From positions 576,227 to 640,226 of the forward strand of contig NZ_LMHV01000043.1 of NCBI RefSeq assembly GCF_001429725.1: a DNA stretch of 64,000 bases. Reading direction: 5' to 3'. The notes below the pieces were generated by a model that searched no databases, was not told the DNA's origin, and was given only the letters and a program-made list of their open reading frames with translations. Every line of letters begins with the position of its first letter. Position 1 is the stretch's first letter. The position numbers and the translations under genes are program-made. The DNA is from Rhizobium sp. Root708 (GTDB lineage: Bacteria; Pseudomonadota; Alphaproteobacteria; Rhizobiales; Rhizobiaceae). Shown piece by piece: positions 18,818 to 27,433 of the stretch.

Positions 18818-19726
18818 TTATCGCTTGCGCGAGGCGATGCCGGTCGAGAGCGCGACGCCGAGCCCGGTAACTATGGCCGCTGCAATCTCCGCAATGCCGA
18901 TGTCCTCTCCCAGCAGCATGCCTCCACCGATCGTTGCCAGTACCGGCGTGATCGCCGTAAAAGCCGCTGCCTGTGTGCCGCCAAGCGCATGGACGGCAAG
19001 ACCGTAGGCGACCGTCGCGGCAAGGCCAGAAAGAACACCCTGGCTCAATACCTGCAGTCCGATTTCGCCAAGTGGCGCGCTGGCGATCGACGTGCCGAAG
19101 ATGACAGCCAGGCCCACATGAACCAGGAAAGACCAGATCGCGATCAGCGCGCTTGCCTGTACCGCAGTCAGGCCGGAGCGTCGGAAGGCATGCGTGTAGC
19201 TCGCCCACAGAATGGCGCCCATCGGCAAGAGGACGAAGCTGCTCCATGGCAGGGCCGTGCCCGCAAGGCTACGCACCAGCAGGATCGCAACGCCGGCCAC
19301 GATCGCGGCAAGGCCGAGAACGCGCATGACATCAGGCCGTTCGCGGAAAACCACTACGCCGATCAGCGCCGTCGCCAGCGGCATGGAGCCACCGAGCAGA
19401 ATACCGGCAGCCGATGCCGGCGTGGAGTGAATGGCCGACGTGGTGAGCTGGAAGAAGACCGCACCTGCGCCTGCGACCATCGTGGCGAGCAGCGCGACCG
19501 GCACGCCCTTCGGCAGCAGTCCCGTCTTCAACCAGACGGGCGCCAGCACCAATGCCGGAATGCCGTAGCGGATCAAGCCGATATCAACAGTCGTCAGTTG
19601 CGTCGCCGCGCTGTGGCGGGTTGCAAGAATCCATGCGGCCCAGATCAGAACCGTGACGACGGCACCGGCATATCCGACTGTCGTCGAGGTGGATTTTTCG
19701 TTGCTGGTGAAGGTTACGGCACTCAT
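18818..19726 (-). CDS. EamA-family exporter (RhaT/YdcZ-like DMT)
   Basis: 302 residues with about ten transmembrane helices in two EamA repeats; the second repeat ends ATIGGGMLLGEDIGIAEIAAAIVTGLGVALS. It is divergently placed from an Lrp/AsnC regulator with 144 bases between them. That arrangement is common for amino-acid exporters controlled by their substrate, so an amino-acid or related substrate is inferred. The start MSAVTFTSNEK has a GAGGAGA site upstream. Confidence 0.88.
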   Translation of the reverse strand: MSAVTFTSNEKSTSTTVGYAGAVVTVLIWAAWILATRHSAATQLTTVDIGLIRYGIPALVLAPVWLKTGLLPKGVPVALLATMVAGAGAVFFQLTTSAIHSTPASAAGILLGGSMPLATALIGVVVFRERPDVMRVLGLAAIVAGVAILLVRSLAGTALPWSSFVLLPMGAILWASYTHAFRRSGLTAVQASALIAIWSFLVHVGLAVIFGTSIASAPLGEIGLQVLSQGVLSGLAATVAYGLAVHALGGTQAAAFTAITPVLATIGGGMLLGEDIGIAEIAAAIVTGLGVALSTGIASRKR

Positions 19727-19830
19727 CGATGTCTCCTCTCATGATCGTCCGGAGCTGTCCGGTTGAGAGAAGATTAGGCGGAAACGGCGAGGCATGTCCT
19801 TGCTATCTCTGCCACCAGAAGACTAGTGTG

Positions 19831-19844
19831 GGCAATTATCTGCC
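19831..19844. promoter_or_regulatory. Candidate Lrp operator between lrp-like gene and exporter
   Basis: GGCA-ATTATC-TGCC is an inverted repeat 27-40 bases upstream of the regulator ATG, inside the shared divergent promoter. A related TATCTCTGCCA lies about 25 bases away. Lrp/AsnC proteins usually bind dyads like this and control themselves plus the divergent gene. Confidence 0.4.
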
Positions 19845-19870
19845 AAAATGCCACAAGGATTTTATTGATC

Positions 19871-20344
19871 ATGCCAAATCTGGATAAATTCGATCTGGCG
19901 ATCCTGAGGTGCCTGCAAGAGGATGCCCGGGCGACCAACGTGGAGATTGCCGAGAAGGTCAACCTGTCGCCATCGCCGTGTCTGCGGCGGATCCGCAACC
20001 TCGAAAAGACAGGCGTCATCCGCGGCTATCGTGCCGACATCGACCGCAAGGAAGTCGGCCTCGGCTTGACGGTCTTCGTCGAGTTGAAGGTCGCTCACCA
20101 CACCCGCGAGAACGCACAGGCGCAGGAGGCGGCACTTCTTGCCATCCCCGAGGTCGTCTCGTGCTTTCTGATCTCCGGAACCGCCGATTTTCTGGCTGAG
20201 GTCGTGGTCGAGGATCTGGCGGCCTACGAGAGGTTGCTGACCGATACTTTGCTGACTTTGCCTAACGTCAGCGACATTCGCTCGAACTTCGCCATTCGCA
20301 GCATGAAGACCCACGGAGCGCTGAAGTTGCCCGAATCGAAATGA
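19871..20344 (+). CDS. Lrp/AsnC-family transcriptional regulator
   Basis: 157 residues from ATG 19871 (MPNLDKFDLAILRCLQEDAR). The N-terminal winged helix shows TNVEIAEKVNLSPSPCLRRIRNLEKTGVIRGY; the C-terminal ligand-binding/oligomerisation domain (RAM) spans about 70-150 with SCFLISGTADFLAEVVVEDLAAYE. A longer frame to 19826 is hydrophobic and would cover the candidate operator, so it is not used. It probably senses an amino acid and regulates the divergent EamA exporter. Confidence 0.92.
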   Translation: MPNLDKFDLAILRCLQEDARATNVEIAEKVNLSPSPCLRRIRNLEKTGVIRGYRADIDRKEVGLGLTVFVELKVAHHTRENAQAQEAALLAIPEVVSCFLISGTADFLAEVVVEDLAAYERLLTDTLLTLPNVSDIRSNFAIRSMKTHGALKLPESK

Positions 20345-20369
20345 AAACGGGGCCGAAAAGGCCCCGTTT
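20345..20369. terminator. Bidirectional terminator
   Basis: A 10-bp perfect stem (AAACGGGGCC / GGCCCCGTTT) with a 5-base loop sits directly after the Lrp stop codon and 5 bases from the mgtE stop. A-run and T-run on the two sides make it usable in both directions. Confidence 0.85.
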
Positions 20370-20374
20370 CATGC

Positions 20375-21751
20375 TTAGAGTAGCGTCCCGCTGAGGATCG
20401 CCAGCGCGACCGAGAAGTAGATCACCAGCCCGCTCACATCGACGAGTGTTGCGACGAACGGCGCCGAAGCACTTGCCGGATCAAGCCGCAGCCGCTGCAG
20501 CACGAAAGGCAGCATGGAGCCGGCCAGCGAGCCGAAGGTGACGATGCCGATCAATGCGGCAAAGATGGTCACGCCGACCAGGACCCAATGCTCGCCGTAG
20601 TCATAGAGCCCGATGCTTTGCCAGAGCACGATGCGGGCGAAGCCGACGAGGCCGAGGATCGCCCCGAGCACGATGCCGGTCGGCAGTTCGCGCAACAGCA
20701 CCCGCCACCAGTCGGAAAGCTTGAGTTCCCCAAGCGCCAGTGCCCGGATGATCAGCGATGTTGCCTGCGACCCGCTATTGCCGCCCGAGCTCATGATCAG
20801 CGGCACGAACAGGGTCAGCACGATCGCCTTCTCCAGCTCGCCTTCGAAATGCTGCATGGCGCTCGCCGTCAGCATTTCGCCGAGGAACAAGGCGCAGAGC
20901 CAGCCGGCGCGTTTGCGGATCATCCCGGCGAAGCCGATCTTCATGTATGGCTTGCCAAGTGCTTCCATGCCGCCGAACTTCTGGGCGTCTTCGGTCTGGT
21001 CGGCGATCATCGTGTCGATCACGTCGTCGACCGTGACGATGCCGAGCATGTGGCCGTCATCGCTGACGACGGGCAGGGCGAGCAGATTGTGCTTGCGGAT
21101 CAGCCGGGCGACATCCTCCTGCGTCATCAGCGGATCGGCACGCACAACCCCTTCCTTCTGCGCAACCGTCAGCACGGATTCACCGGGATCGCCGGTGATG
21201 AGGCGGCGCAATGTGACGACGCTCGTCAGCACGCTGCTGACTGCATCGAGCACATAGATCGCATAAACCGTCTCGCGCGACCGCTCGACCTTGCGGACGT
21301 GCTCCAGCGTCTGCTCGACGGTCCAGGTGTCCGGGACGCTGACGAATTCCGTGGTCATGATGCTGCCAGCAGTGCGGGGCGGGTAGCCCATCAGGTGCTG
21401 GACGGCGAGGCAGGTCGTCCGATCGAGTCGTGAAAATAGATGAGCGCGAGCCGTCTCGTTCATTTCCTGAAAAAGATCGGCAACGCGGTCGTTCGCCAGG
21501 GCGTTCAGCAGCCGTGCGGCGTGCTCGGCCGGCATGTCGGCAAGGATTGCTGCTGCGTGATGCAACTCGGGTCGCCCGAGAATGCGCACGGCCTTTTGCT
21601 GCGGCAGCGTAACCAGGATTGCTGCTGCTTCGGATATTTCCAGTGTATTCAGCTGCTCGACGCGCTCGGCCGTGGTGATTGGTCCGAGGTGGTCGCTGCT
21701 GAAGAAACGAGCGGCATGGCCCGCCCGCAATGGGAAGCGATTGATGTTCAT
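20375..21751 (-). CDS. mgtE: MgtE magnesium transporter
   Basis: 458 residues from ATG 21751 (MNINRFPL), preceded by AAGGCGAG; a GTG-type extension to 21787 is less likely. The order is the MgtE N-terminal helical domain (about 35-135), two CBS domains (about 140-260, with LPVVSDDGHMLGIVTVDDVIDTM) and a five-helix membrane domain containing the pore signature PLIMSSGGNSGSQATSLIIRAL. MgtE is a Mg2+ channel gated by Mg2+ binding to the N and CBS domains. It is downstream of the quinone oxidoreductase gene on the same strand but about 300 bases away. Confidence 0.95.
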   Translation of the reverse strand: MNINRFPLRAGHAARFFSSDHLGPITTAERVEQLNTLEISEAAAILVTLPQQKAVRILGRPELHHAAAILADMPAEHAARLLNALANDRVADLFQEMNETARAHLFSRLDRTTCLAVQHLMGYPPRTAGSIMTTEFVSVPDTWTVEQTLEHVRKVERSRETVYAIYVLDAVSSVLTSVVTLRRLITGDPGESVLTVAQKEGVVRADPLMTQEDVARLIRKHNLLALPVVSDDGHMLGIVTVDDVIDTMIADQTEDAQKFGGMEALGKPYMKIGFAGMIRKRAGWLCALFLGEMLTASAMQHFEGELEKAIVLTLFVPLIMSSGGNSGSQATSLIIRALALGELKLSDWWRVLLRELPTGIVLGAILGLVGFARIVLWQSIGLYDYGEHWVLVGVTIFAALIGIVTFGSLAGSMLPFVLQRLRLDPASASAPFVATLVDVSGLVIYFSVALAILSGTLL

Positions 21752-21910
21752 AAGCTCGCCTTTCCGTCGATCCGCCGTAGCGTCCAACGGGCGAGCCCGA
21801 CAGAGTCAGGTCAGCGCACGAGGGCCGCGTACGGCAAAGGCAATCGACTGCTACTGTCGCTTGGCATCGTGATGATGGCTCCGTTGATATCCGCGGAAAG
21901 CTCGCGCCTT

Positions 21911-21929
21911 CCACGTAGGCTGTACGTGG
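21911..21929 (-). promoter_or_regulatory. Hairpin in the mgtE upstream region
   Basis: CCACGTA (21911-21917) and TACGTGG (21923-21929) form a perfect 7-bp stem with a 5-base loop, about 160 bases before the mgtE ATG. Just upstream on the minus strand is TTGACTTTTCC, a possible -35 element. A long leader would suit post-transcriptional Mg2+ control, but no known M-box consensus is visible. Confidence 0.25.
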
Positions 21930-22049
21930 TCTCGAAAGTCGGAAAAGTCAAGCGCCCTAGATGCTTGACGCCAGAATGCCGCACCGGCTCAATGCGGCAT
22001 TCCGGTGCTCGGTATCAAGCGATGTCAGTGATCCGCCGCTTGAGCGAAC

Positions 22050-23063
22050 TCAGAAGCCTTCCAGAACGACCTTTCCCTTCATCTTGCCGCTTTCCACCAT
22101 GGTGTGCGCAAGCTTGAGGTTGGCGACATTGATCGTTCCAACGGTTTCGCTGAGCGTGGTCCTGATCTCACCGGCATCGACGAGGTTGGCGATAGTGTTC
22201 AAAAGCCGATGCTGCTCGATCATGTCGGGTGTTCCGAAGAGCGGCCGAGTGAACATCAGCTCCCAGTGAATGGAGACAGCCTTGCGCTTGAAGGGCACCA
22301 CGTCGAGCGCCTTCGGGTCGTCGATCAGCGCAAAACGCCCCTGCGGCGCAATGGCTTCCACGATATCCGCCAGATGATCACTCGTGTTCGTCGTCGAGAA
22401 GATGAAGCCCGGCGCGCCGATGCCGAGCGCCGCGACCTGCTTGGCGATCGGCTGTGAATGATCGATGACGTGATGCGCGCCGAGTTGCTTTACCCAATCC
22501 CGTGTCTCCGGTCGCGACGCGGTTGCGATGACGGTGAGGTCAGTCAGCGCACGGACAATCTGGATGGCGATCGAGCCCACGCCGCCAGCTCCCCCGATGA
22601 TCAGGATCGCTCTCGCCGCGCCGGGAACAGCATCGCGCACCTTCAGGCGGTCGAAGAGCGTCTCGTATGCCGTGATCGAGGTCAGCGGTAGGGCGACTGC
22701 GGCCGCGAAGTCGAGCGTCTTGGGCTTGTGGCCGGCGATGCGCTCGTCGACGAGCTGAAACTCGGCGTTGGAACCTTGGCGGGCGATCGATCCCGCGTAG
22801 AAGACCTCGTCGCCGACCTTGAAGAGAGCGACATCCGGCCCGACCGCCTTGACGATGCCTGCGGCATCCCAGCCAAGAATCTTCGGTTGGCCATCAGGCG
22901 GCGTCACACCGGCGCGCACCTTCACATCCACTGGATTGACCGAAACAGCTTTCACCTCAACCAGAAGGTCGTGCCCGGTTGCATCGGGCACCGGCAGCTC
23001 GATGTCGATCAGCGATGTCTCCGCCGAAATGGGTTGTGAGGTTTTGTAGCCGACGGCGCGCAT
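22050..23063 (-). CDS. Zinc-independent alcohol dehydrogenase / quinone oxidoreductase (MDR family)
   Basis: 337 residues from ATG 23063 (MRAVGYKTSQPIS), with AAGGAG eight bases upstream. The GroES-like N-terminal domain contains SVNPVDVKVRAG and ILGWDAAGIVKAVG; the NADPH Rossmann fold is ILIIGGAGGVGSIAIQIVRAL. The structural-zinc cysteines of classical alcohol dehydrogenases are absent, as in zeta-crystallin-like quinone reductases. It is divergent from an HxlR regulator that likely controls it, suggesting detoxification of quinones or other electrophiles. Confidence 0.9.
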   Translation of the reverse strand: MRAVGYKTSQPISAETSLIDIELPVPDATGHDLLVEVKAVSVNPVDVKVRAGVTPPDGQPKILGWDAAGIVKAVGPDVALFKVGDEVFYAGSIARQGSNAEFQLVDERIAGHKPKTLDFAAAVALPLTSITAYETLFDRLKVRDAVPGAARAILIIGGAGGVGSIAIQIVRALTDLTVIATASRPETRDWVKQLGAHHVIDHSQPIAKQVAALGIGAPGFIFSTTNTSDHLADIVEAIAPQGRFALIDDPKALDVVPFKRKAVSIHWELMFTRPLFGTPDMIEQHRLLNTIANLVDAGEIRTTLSETVGTINVANLKLAHTMVESGKMKGKVVLEGF

Positions 23064-23137
23064 GGTGAGCTCCTTGTTGCGTTGCACGCATGCTAGATGC
23101 GACCTAAGTGTCAAAGGCACAAGAATGCACAAATTCT

Positions 23138-23148
23138 GTACGTAGTAC
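23138..23148. promoter_or_regulatory. Candidate HxlR operator
   Basis: GTAC-GTA-GTAC is a dyad 19 bases upstream of the HxlR start codon, in the promoter shared with the divergent quinone oxidoreductase. Family members such as YodB bind TACT/AGTA-type dyads, to which this is similar in the half-site. Confidence 0.4.
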
Positions 23149-23166
23149 CAAAAAGGATACCGTAGG

Positions 23167-23574
23167 ATGTCGCTTCCCCGAGCAAAGCTCACCAAGAACT
23201 TTCCCGGTTGTCCTGTCGAAGCAACGCTCAGTTTCCTCGATGGGAAATGGAAAGGCGTTATCCTTTTTCACCTGATGGACGGAACGTTGCGCTTCAATGA
23301 GCTGCGCCGCAAGCTGCCTGCGATTACGCAGCGCATGCTGACCAAACAACTGCGGGAACTGGAAGATGGAGGGCTGGTGTCGCGAACGGTCTTTGCCGTT
23401 GTGCCGCCGCGCGTCGAATATGCGCTGACGGCGCTTGGGGACACCATGCGCCCCGTCATCGAGGCGCTTGCCGTGTGGGGAGAGCAGAATGTCTTCTGCC
23501 ATCCTGACGGGCGCAGGCTGCGGGATGTCGTAGCGGAGCGAGAGTTAGCTGCGTTCGCGCCGGTCGAGGCGTAG
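23167..23574 (+). CDS. HxlR-family regulator, possible thiol redox sensor
   Basis: 135 residues. The HxlR winged helix is intact: CPVEATLSFLDGKWKGVILFHLMDGTLRFNELRRKLPAITQRMLTKQLRELEDGGLV. The Cys at residue 15, at the start of the domain, occupies the place of the reactive Cys in YodB/CatR/HypR-type electrophile sensors; a second Cys lies near residue 105 (NVFCHPDG). The neighbour, a divergent quinone oxidoreductase, supports quinone sensing. Its 3' end overlaps the convergent MFS gene by 30 bases. Confidence 0.9.
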   Translation: MSLPRAKLTKNFPGCPVEATLSFLDGKWKGVILFHLMDGTLRFNELRRKLPAITQRMLTKQLRELEDGGLVSRTVFAVVPPRVEYALTALGDTMRPVIEALAVWGEQNVFCHPDGRRLRDVVAERELAAFAPVEA

Positions 23575-24762
23575 CGAAGCCGCGAAGACGAACATGCCGA
23601 GGAACGACAGGGCGGCGCCGACATAGCCCGTCGCCGCAAAACCGTATCCCCCGGCGATCACGAGCCCGCCGAGCCAGGCGCCAAGCGCGTTGGCGATGTT
23701 AAAGGCGGAATGGTTCGACGCTGCGGCCAGGGTCTGGGCATCCGCGGCGACATCCATCAGTCTGGTCTGCAAGGCAGGTCCGGCCGCAAATCCGCAGCCG
23801 ATCAGGAAGACGCAGAGCGCGAGCATGACCGGGATCGTCGCGGTCAGGGAGAAGAGCGACAGCACGACGATATTGAAGATCAGGGAACCGGCAATCGTGC
23901 CCATCAGTGACTTGTCGGCGAGCCAGGATCCGATGACGTTACCGGCGTTCATGCCGACACCAAACAGGATCATCATTACCGCAACCATGCTTTCCGGCAG
24001 CATCGCGACCTTCGTCGTGGTGTCGGCGATATAGCTGAACATCGCGAACATGCCGCCGTAGCCGACGGCTGCGATGGCGAGTGTCAGCAGAACCTGCGGA
24101 CGCTTGAACGCGCCGAGTTCACGAAGGAAGCTGGCGCCCTCGGCAACCTGGTCGCGCGGCACGTAGTACCAGATCAAGGCCATGGTGACGAGGCCGATGA
24201 TGCCAACTGACGTGAACGCCACGCGCCAGTCGAGCGACTGTCCGAAGAAGGTCGCCAAGGGAGTACCGAGCAGGGTTGCGATGGTCAGGCCGAGCATGAC
24301 CCTGCCGACCGCACGTGCGCGCTTGTGCGCAGGCACCATGGATGCCGCGACGATGGCGGCGACACCGAAATAGGCGCCGTGCGGCAGACCGGTAATGAAA
24401 CGGATCAGCGTGAAGCTTTCGAAGGTGGGCGCCATCGCGCTCGCAATATTGCCCACGGCAAAGATAGCCATCAGCAGCAGAAGCAGCGAGCGCCGCGCCA
24501 TCTTCGCGGCGAGAACCGCGATGACGGGAGCACCGACGACGACGCCGAGGGCGTAAGCGCTGATGACGTAGCCCGCCTCCGGCGTGGTAACCGAGAATGT
24601 CCCCGCCACGTTGGGCAACAGGCCCATGATCGCAAATTCGCCGGTGCCGATGCCGAATCCGCCGCAGGCAAGTGCCAGCTGGACGAGAGCAACCGCCATG
24701 GGCGAGGGCGCCTCAACTGCGGAATCGGAATCGATGGAATCGTTTACGGCAATCTGGCTCAC
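23545..24762 (-). CDS. MFS transporter, AraJ/YdhP-like drug exporter
   Basis: 405 residues from a GTG at 24762 with GAGGAG six bases upstream; the longer frame to 24873 lacks a site and is hydrophilic. About twelve transmembrane helices are visible; the first repeat has the DHA1 pattern TGEFAIMGLLPNVAGTFSVT and the motif-A region KMARRSLLLL. Related proteins export sugars, arabinose-type compounds or drugs. It shares 30 bases with the HxlR 3' end, so the two converge. Confidence 0.88.
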   Translation of the reverse strand: MSQIAVNDSIDSDSAVEAPSPMAVALVQLALACGGFGIGTGEFAIMGLLPNVAGTFSVTTPEAGYVISAYALGVVVGAPVIAVLAAKMARRSLLLLLMAIFAVGNIASAMAPTFESFTLIRFITGLPHGAYFGVAAIVAASMVPAHKRARAVGRVMLGLTIATLLGTPLATFFGQSLDWRVAFTSVGIIGLVTMALIWYYVPRDQVAEGASFLRELGAFKRPQVLLTLAIAAVGYGGMFAMFSYIADTTTKVAMLPESMVAVMMILFGVGMNAGNVIGSWLADKSLMGTIAGSLIFNIVVLSLFSLTATIPVMLALCVFLIGCGFAAGPALQTRLMDVAADAQTLAAASNHSAFNIANALGAWLGGLVIAGGYGFAATGYVGAALSFLGMFVFAASLRLDRRERS

Positions 24763-25052
24763 GCGAGCTCCTCGGCATGCAATGTCAGGTGTCCGGCAAC
24801 ATGAAAGCGTCGGCAAACGCCGGCCGGAAAAGCGGATATGAAAGGAAAAGGGAGATTCTGCCCTATTGGACACTTATCGACGATTTGGCGGCGGGCGTCT
24901 TCTGCGTTCTTTGCAGTGCAGCACCTTTAATAGTGCATACGTGCCATGCGCGGCAGGCGCGACTGGCGGTGATTGTTGAAATCATGGCGACAAGAACCAT
25001 CTCTAAGCGGCACGCGGCGGGCATTTGCCCTGCGCCAGATAACGGGAAGCGG

Positions 25053-25997
25053 ATGAAGCTTGTAGGTTTTTTCAATCGCGACGGCGGAACGTTCAGAACC
25101 ACCGACATGCAGGCATATGAGCGGCGGGCCGAGGCGGTTTTCGGCGAGGCGGGTCACGATTTCGAAGCGCTGGTCTTTTCGGGAAGCGAGATCGTCCCGG
25201 CGATGCAGCGTGCGGCGCGGCGCGACGATATTGACGGCATCGTCGCAGGCGGAGGCGATGGAACGATATCGGCTGCCGCATCCATCGCGTGGAAGAACGG
25301 GGTGGCGCTTGGTGTCGTTCCGGCAGGCACGATGAACCTCTTTGCGCGATCGCTTCGGGTGCCGCTTGATATCTGGACCGCGCTTGAGGTTCTGGCCTTC
25401 GGCGAAGTCGACAATGTCGATATCGCCAGCGCGAATGGTCGGCCGTTCATCCATCAGTTTTCGGCCGGCCTGCATGCGCGCATGGTGCGATACCGCAACG
25501 CCTACACTTATCGATCGCGCTTGGGAAAGATGCGGGCGAGCACCCGCGCGGCCTTTGGCGTCGTGCTGAACCCGCCGGAGTTCGAGGTGGATTTCGAAGC
25601 TGGCGATGTGCGCGAGCGCCGTCGTGTTTCCGCTGTTTCCGTTTCAAACAATCCGTTCGGTGAGAATGCCCTGCTATACGCCGACAGTCTGACAGGCGGC
25701 GAGCTCGGCTTCTACACCGCAAAGCCGCTGAAACCGCTTGGTGTTGCCCGTCTGGCGATCGACCTCCTGAGGGGCAAGGTGCGGGAAAACGCCGATGTCA
25801 TGATCATGCACCCGGCCGAAGTGCACCTGCATTTTCCCAAGCTTCATTCGAAGGCAAATTGCGTAATGGATGGAGAGTTGCTCCCCCTAGAGCGGGACGT
25901 CTCCTTGAAACTTCACCCGGGCGAGCTGAAGGTATTGGTCCAAGAGGGCTTGGCGGCGCAAGTCGACGAGGCCGAACGACGCGAACCCGCGTCGTAG
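25053..25997 (+). CDS. Diacylglycerol/lipid kinase family protein (YegS/LCB5 type)
   Basis: 314 residues from ATG 25053 (MKLVGFFNRDGG); an alternative ATG at 24984 adds 23 residues. The kinase signature is GIVAGGGDGTISAAAS (about residues 66-81), followed by LGVVPAGTMNLFARSLRVP, the conserved GT(x)N(x)A motif of the DAGK_cat family. The C-terminal beta-sandwich carries MDGELLPLE. Such enzymes phosphorylate diacylglycerol or other lipids in the cytoplasm near the membrane. Its stop codon abuts that of the convergent glutamine synthetase gene without a spacer. Confidence 0.88.
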   Translation: MKLVGFFNRDGGTFRTTDMQAYERRAEAVFGEAGHDFEALVFSGSEIVPAMQRAARRDDIDGIVAGGGDGTISAAASIAWKNGVALGVVPAGTMNLFARSLRVPLDIWTALEVLAFGEVDNVDIASANGRPFIHQFSAGLHARMVRYRNAYTYRSRLGKMRASTRAAFGVVLNPPEFEVDFEAGDVRERRRVSAVSVSNNPFGENALLYADSLTGGELGFYTAKPLKPLGVARLAIDLLRGKVRENADVMIMHPAEVHLHFPKLHSKANCVMDGELLPLERDVSLKLHPGELKVLVQEGLAAQVDEAERREPAS

Positions 25998-27350
25998 CTA
26001 GAAACGCGGCAGATAGGTCCGGTAGTCGAAGTCCGAGACGGTGCGGAGATAGGTGATTGCCTCCTTGCGCTTCGTATCGCCATAGAGCTGTTGGTAACGC
26101 TCGCCGAAAATGTCGGCGATGAACGGCGAAGCGCGAAATGCTTCGACCGCCGTCAGAAAGTCGTGTGTCAGCTTCGGCGCATTCTCAGGAACATGCGATG
26201 GCGTCGTTTCCTCGCCTGGGTCCAGTTCGTTTTCGAGGCCGAGAAGCATTCCGCCGAGGATCGCGGCAAGCAGCAGGTATGGATTGGCATCGGCGCCCGC
26301 GACGCGATGTTCGACACGCGCGGCGGGTCCGTTGATATCAGGGATCCGAACTGCCGTGCCCCGGTGACCGTAGCCCCAGGTGAGGTCGACGGGCGCGAAA
26401 GAGCCCGGCTGGAAGCGCCGATAGGAATTCGCGAACGGCGCAAAGATCAGCTGTGCCTCGCGCATGCTCTGCAGCATGCCGGCACAGACCGACTTGAGCT
26501 TCGTCGGCTCGCCACCCTTTGCGTCGAATATGTTGCGGCCTGTAGCGTCGAGAACGCTCGCATGCACATGAAGTCCGGAGCCTGCGTGATCCGAATAGGG
26601 CTTTGCCATGCACGTCGACTTCAAGCCGTGCTTTCGCGCCGCCTGCTCGATGATGCGCTTCAGGTAGATGCAGTCGTCCGCGGCGGCGAGTGCGTCGGGG
26701 CGATGCAACAGGTTGATTTCGAATTGGCCGGGCCCGAACTCGGCAGTCGTTGCATCGGCAGGCAAGCCCTGCGCCGCAGCGTATGCGCGAACTGTGTTCA
26801 GATAGTCTCCAAGTGCATCGACTGCGCTCATGTCGTAGAGCTGGAAGCCGTTCGGGTCACCTTGATAGGTCAGGTCCACAGGCGGCGATGGTCTGCCGGT
26901 CTCGCGCCAGTTTTGCTCCATGACATAGAATTCGAGTTCGGTCGCCACCACTGGGGTCAAGTCAAGTCGTTCGTATCGCTTCAGCACGGAGGCGAGGATT
27001 GCACGAGGATCCATGAAGCTCGTCGTTCCGTCGAATTCGTGCATCGTCGCCAGGACCTGAACCGACCCTTCCGGAGCCCAGGGCATCGCCGCAACGCTTC
27101 GCTCGTCGGGAATGCAGTTTCCATCCGGATCGCCGACAGAGAGCGACAAACCGGTGATGTCGTCGTTGTCGTCCCCCCAGACATCAAGCGACTGAGTGGA
27201 GGAGGGCAGGCGTACCTCTCCGGCCCAGATTTTCTTCTGCATTCCGAGCGGAATCTGCTTGCCGCGCAGGTCGCCGTTCATTCCCACCAGCAGGATTTCC
27301 ACACGCGCATCGCTGGCCGCAGCCTTATCGTTGCTTTTGTCGCTTGCCAT
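25998..27350 (-). CDS. Glutamine synthetase family, probable gamma-glutamylputrescine synthetase
   Basis: 450 residues from ATG 27350; the frame reaches back to a TTG at 27410, which is not preferred. All GS catalytic blocks are present: TELEFYVME, EFGPGQFEINL, KPYSDHAGSGLHVHAS, NSYRRFQPGSFAP and RVEHRVAGADANPYLLLAAIL. The adenylylation Tyr motif of GlnA is not visible. The sequence style and the divergent class-III aminotransferase resemble PuuA with SpuC/PuuC-type partners, so ligation of glutamate to putrescine or another amine is favoured over ammonia assimilation. Confidence 0.85.
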   Translation of the reverse strand: MASDKSNDKAAASDARVEILLVGMNGDLRGKQIPLGMQKKIWAGEVRLPSSTQSLDVWGDDNDDITGLSLSVGDPDGNCIPDERSVAAMPWAPEGSVQVLATMHEFDGTTSFMDPRAILASVLKRYERLDLTPVVATELEFYVMEQNWRETGRPSPPVDLTYQGDPNGFQLYDMSAVDALGDYLNTVRAYAAAQGLPADATTAEFGPGQFEINLLHRPDALAAADDCIYLKRIIEQAARKHGLKSTCMAKPYSDHAGSGLHVHASVLDATGRNIFDAKGGEPTKLKSVCAGMLQSMREAQLIFAPFANSYRRFQPGSFAPVDLTWGYGHRGTAVRIPDINGPAARVEHRVAGADANPYLLLAAILGGMLLGLENELDPGEETTPSHVPENAPKLTHDFLTAVEAFRASPFIADIFGERYQQLYGDTKRKEAITYLRTVSDFDYRTYLPRF

Positions 27351-27433
27351 GATCTTGAAAATCCCCTCGGACACGCTCAAGGTCGTATCCCATTGGAAAG
27401 AGGCTTTCAATCTCCGAAGGTGTTTTGCAAATC

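Noticed and set aside
21975..22001. 9-bp hairpin downstream of the quinone oxidoreductase gene
   Set aside because: Perfect stem but a 9-base loop and no T-run on the minus strand, so not listed as a terminator.
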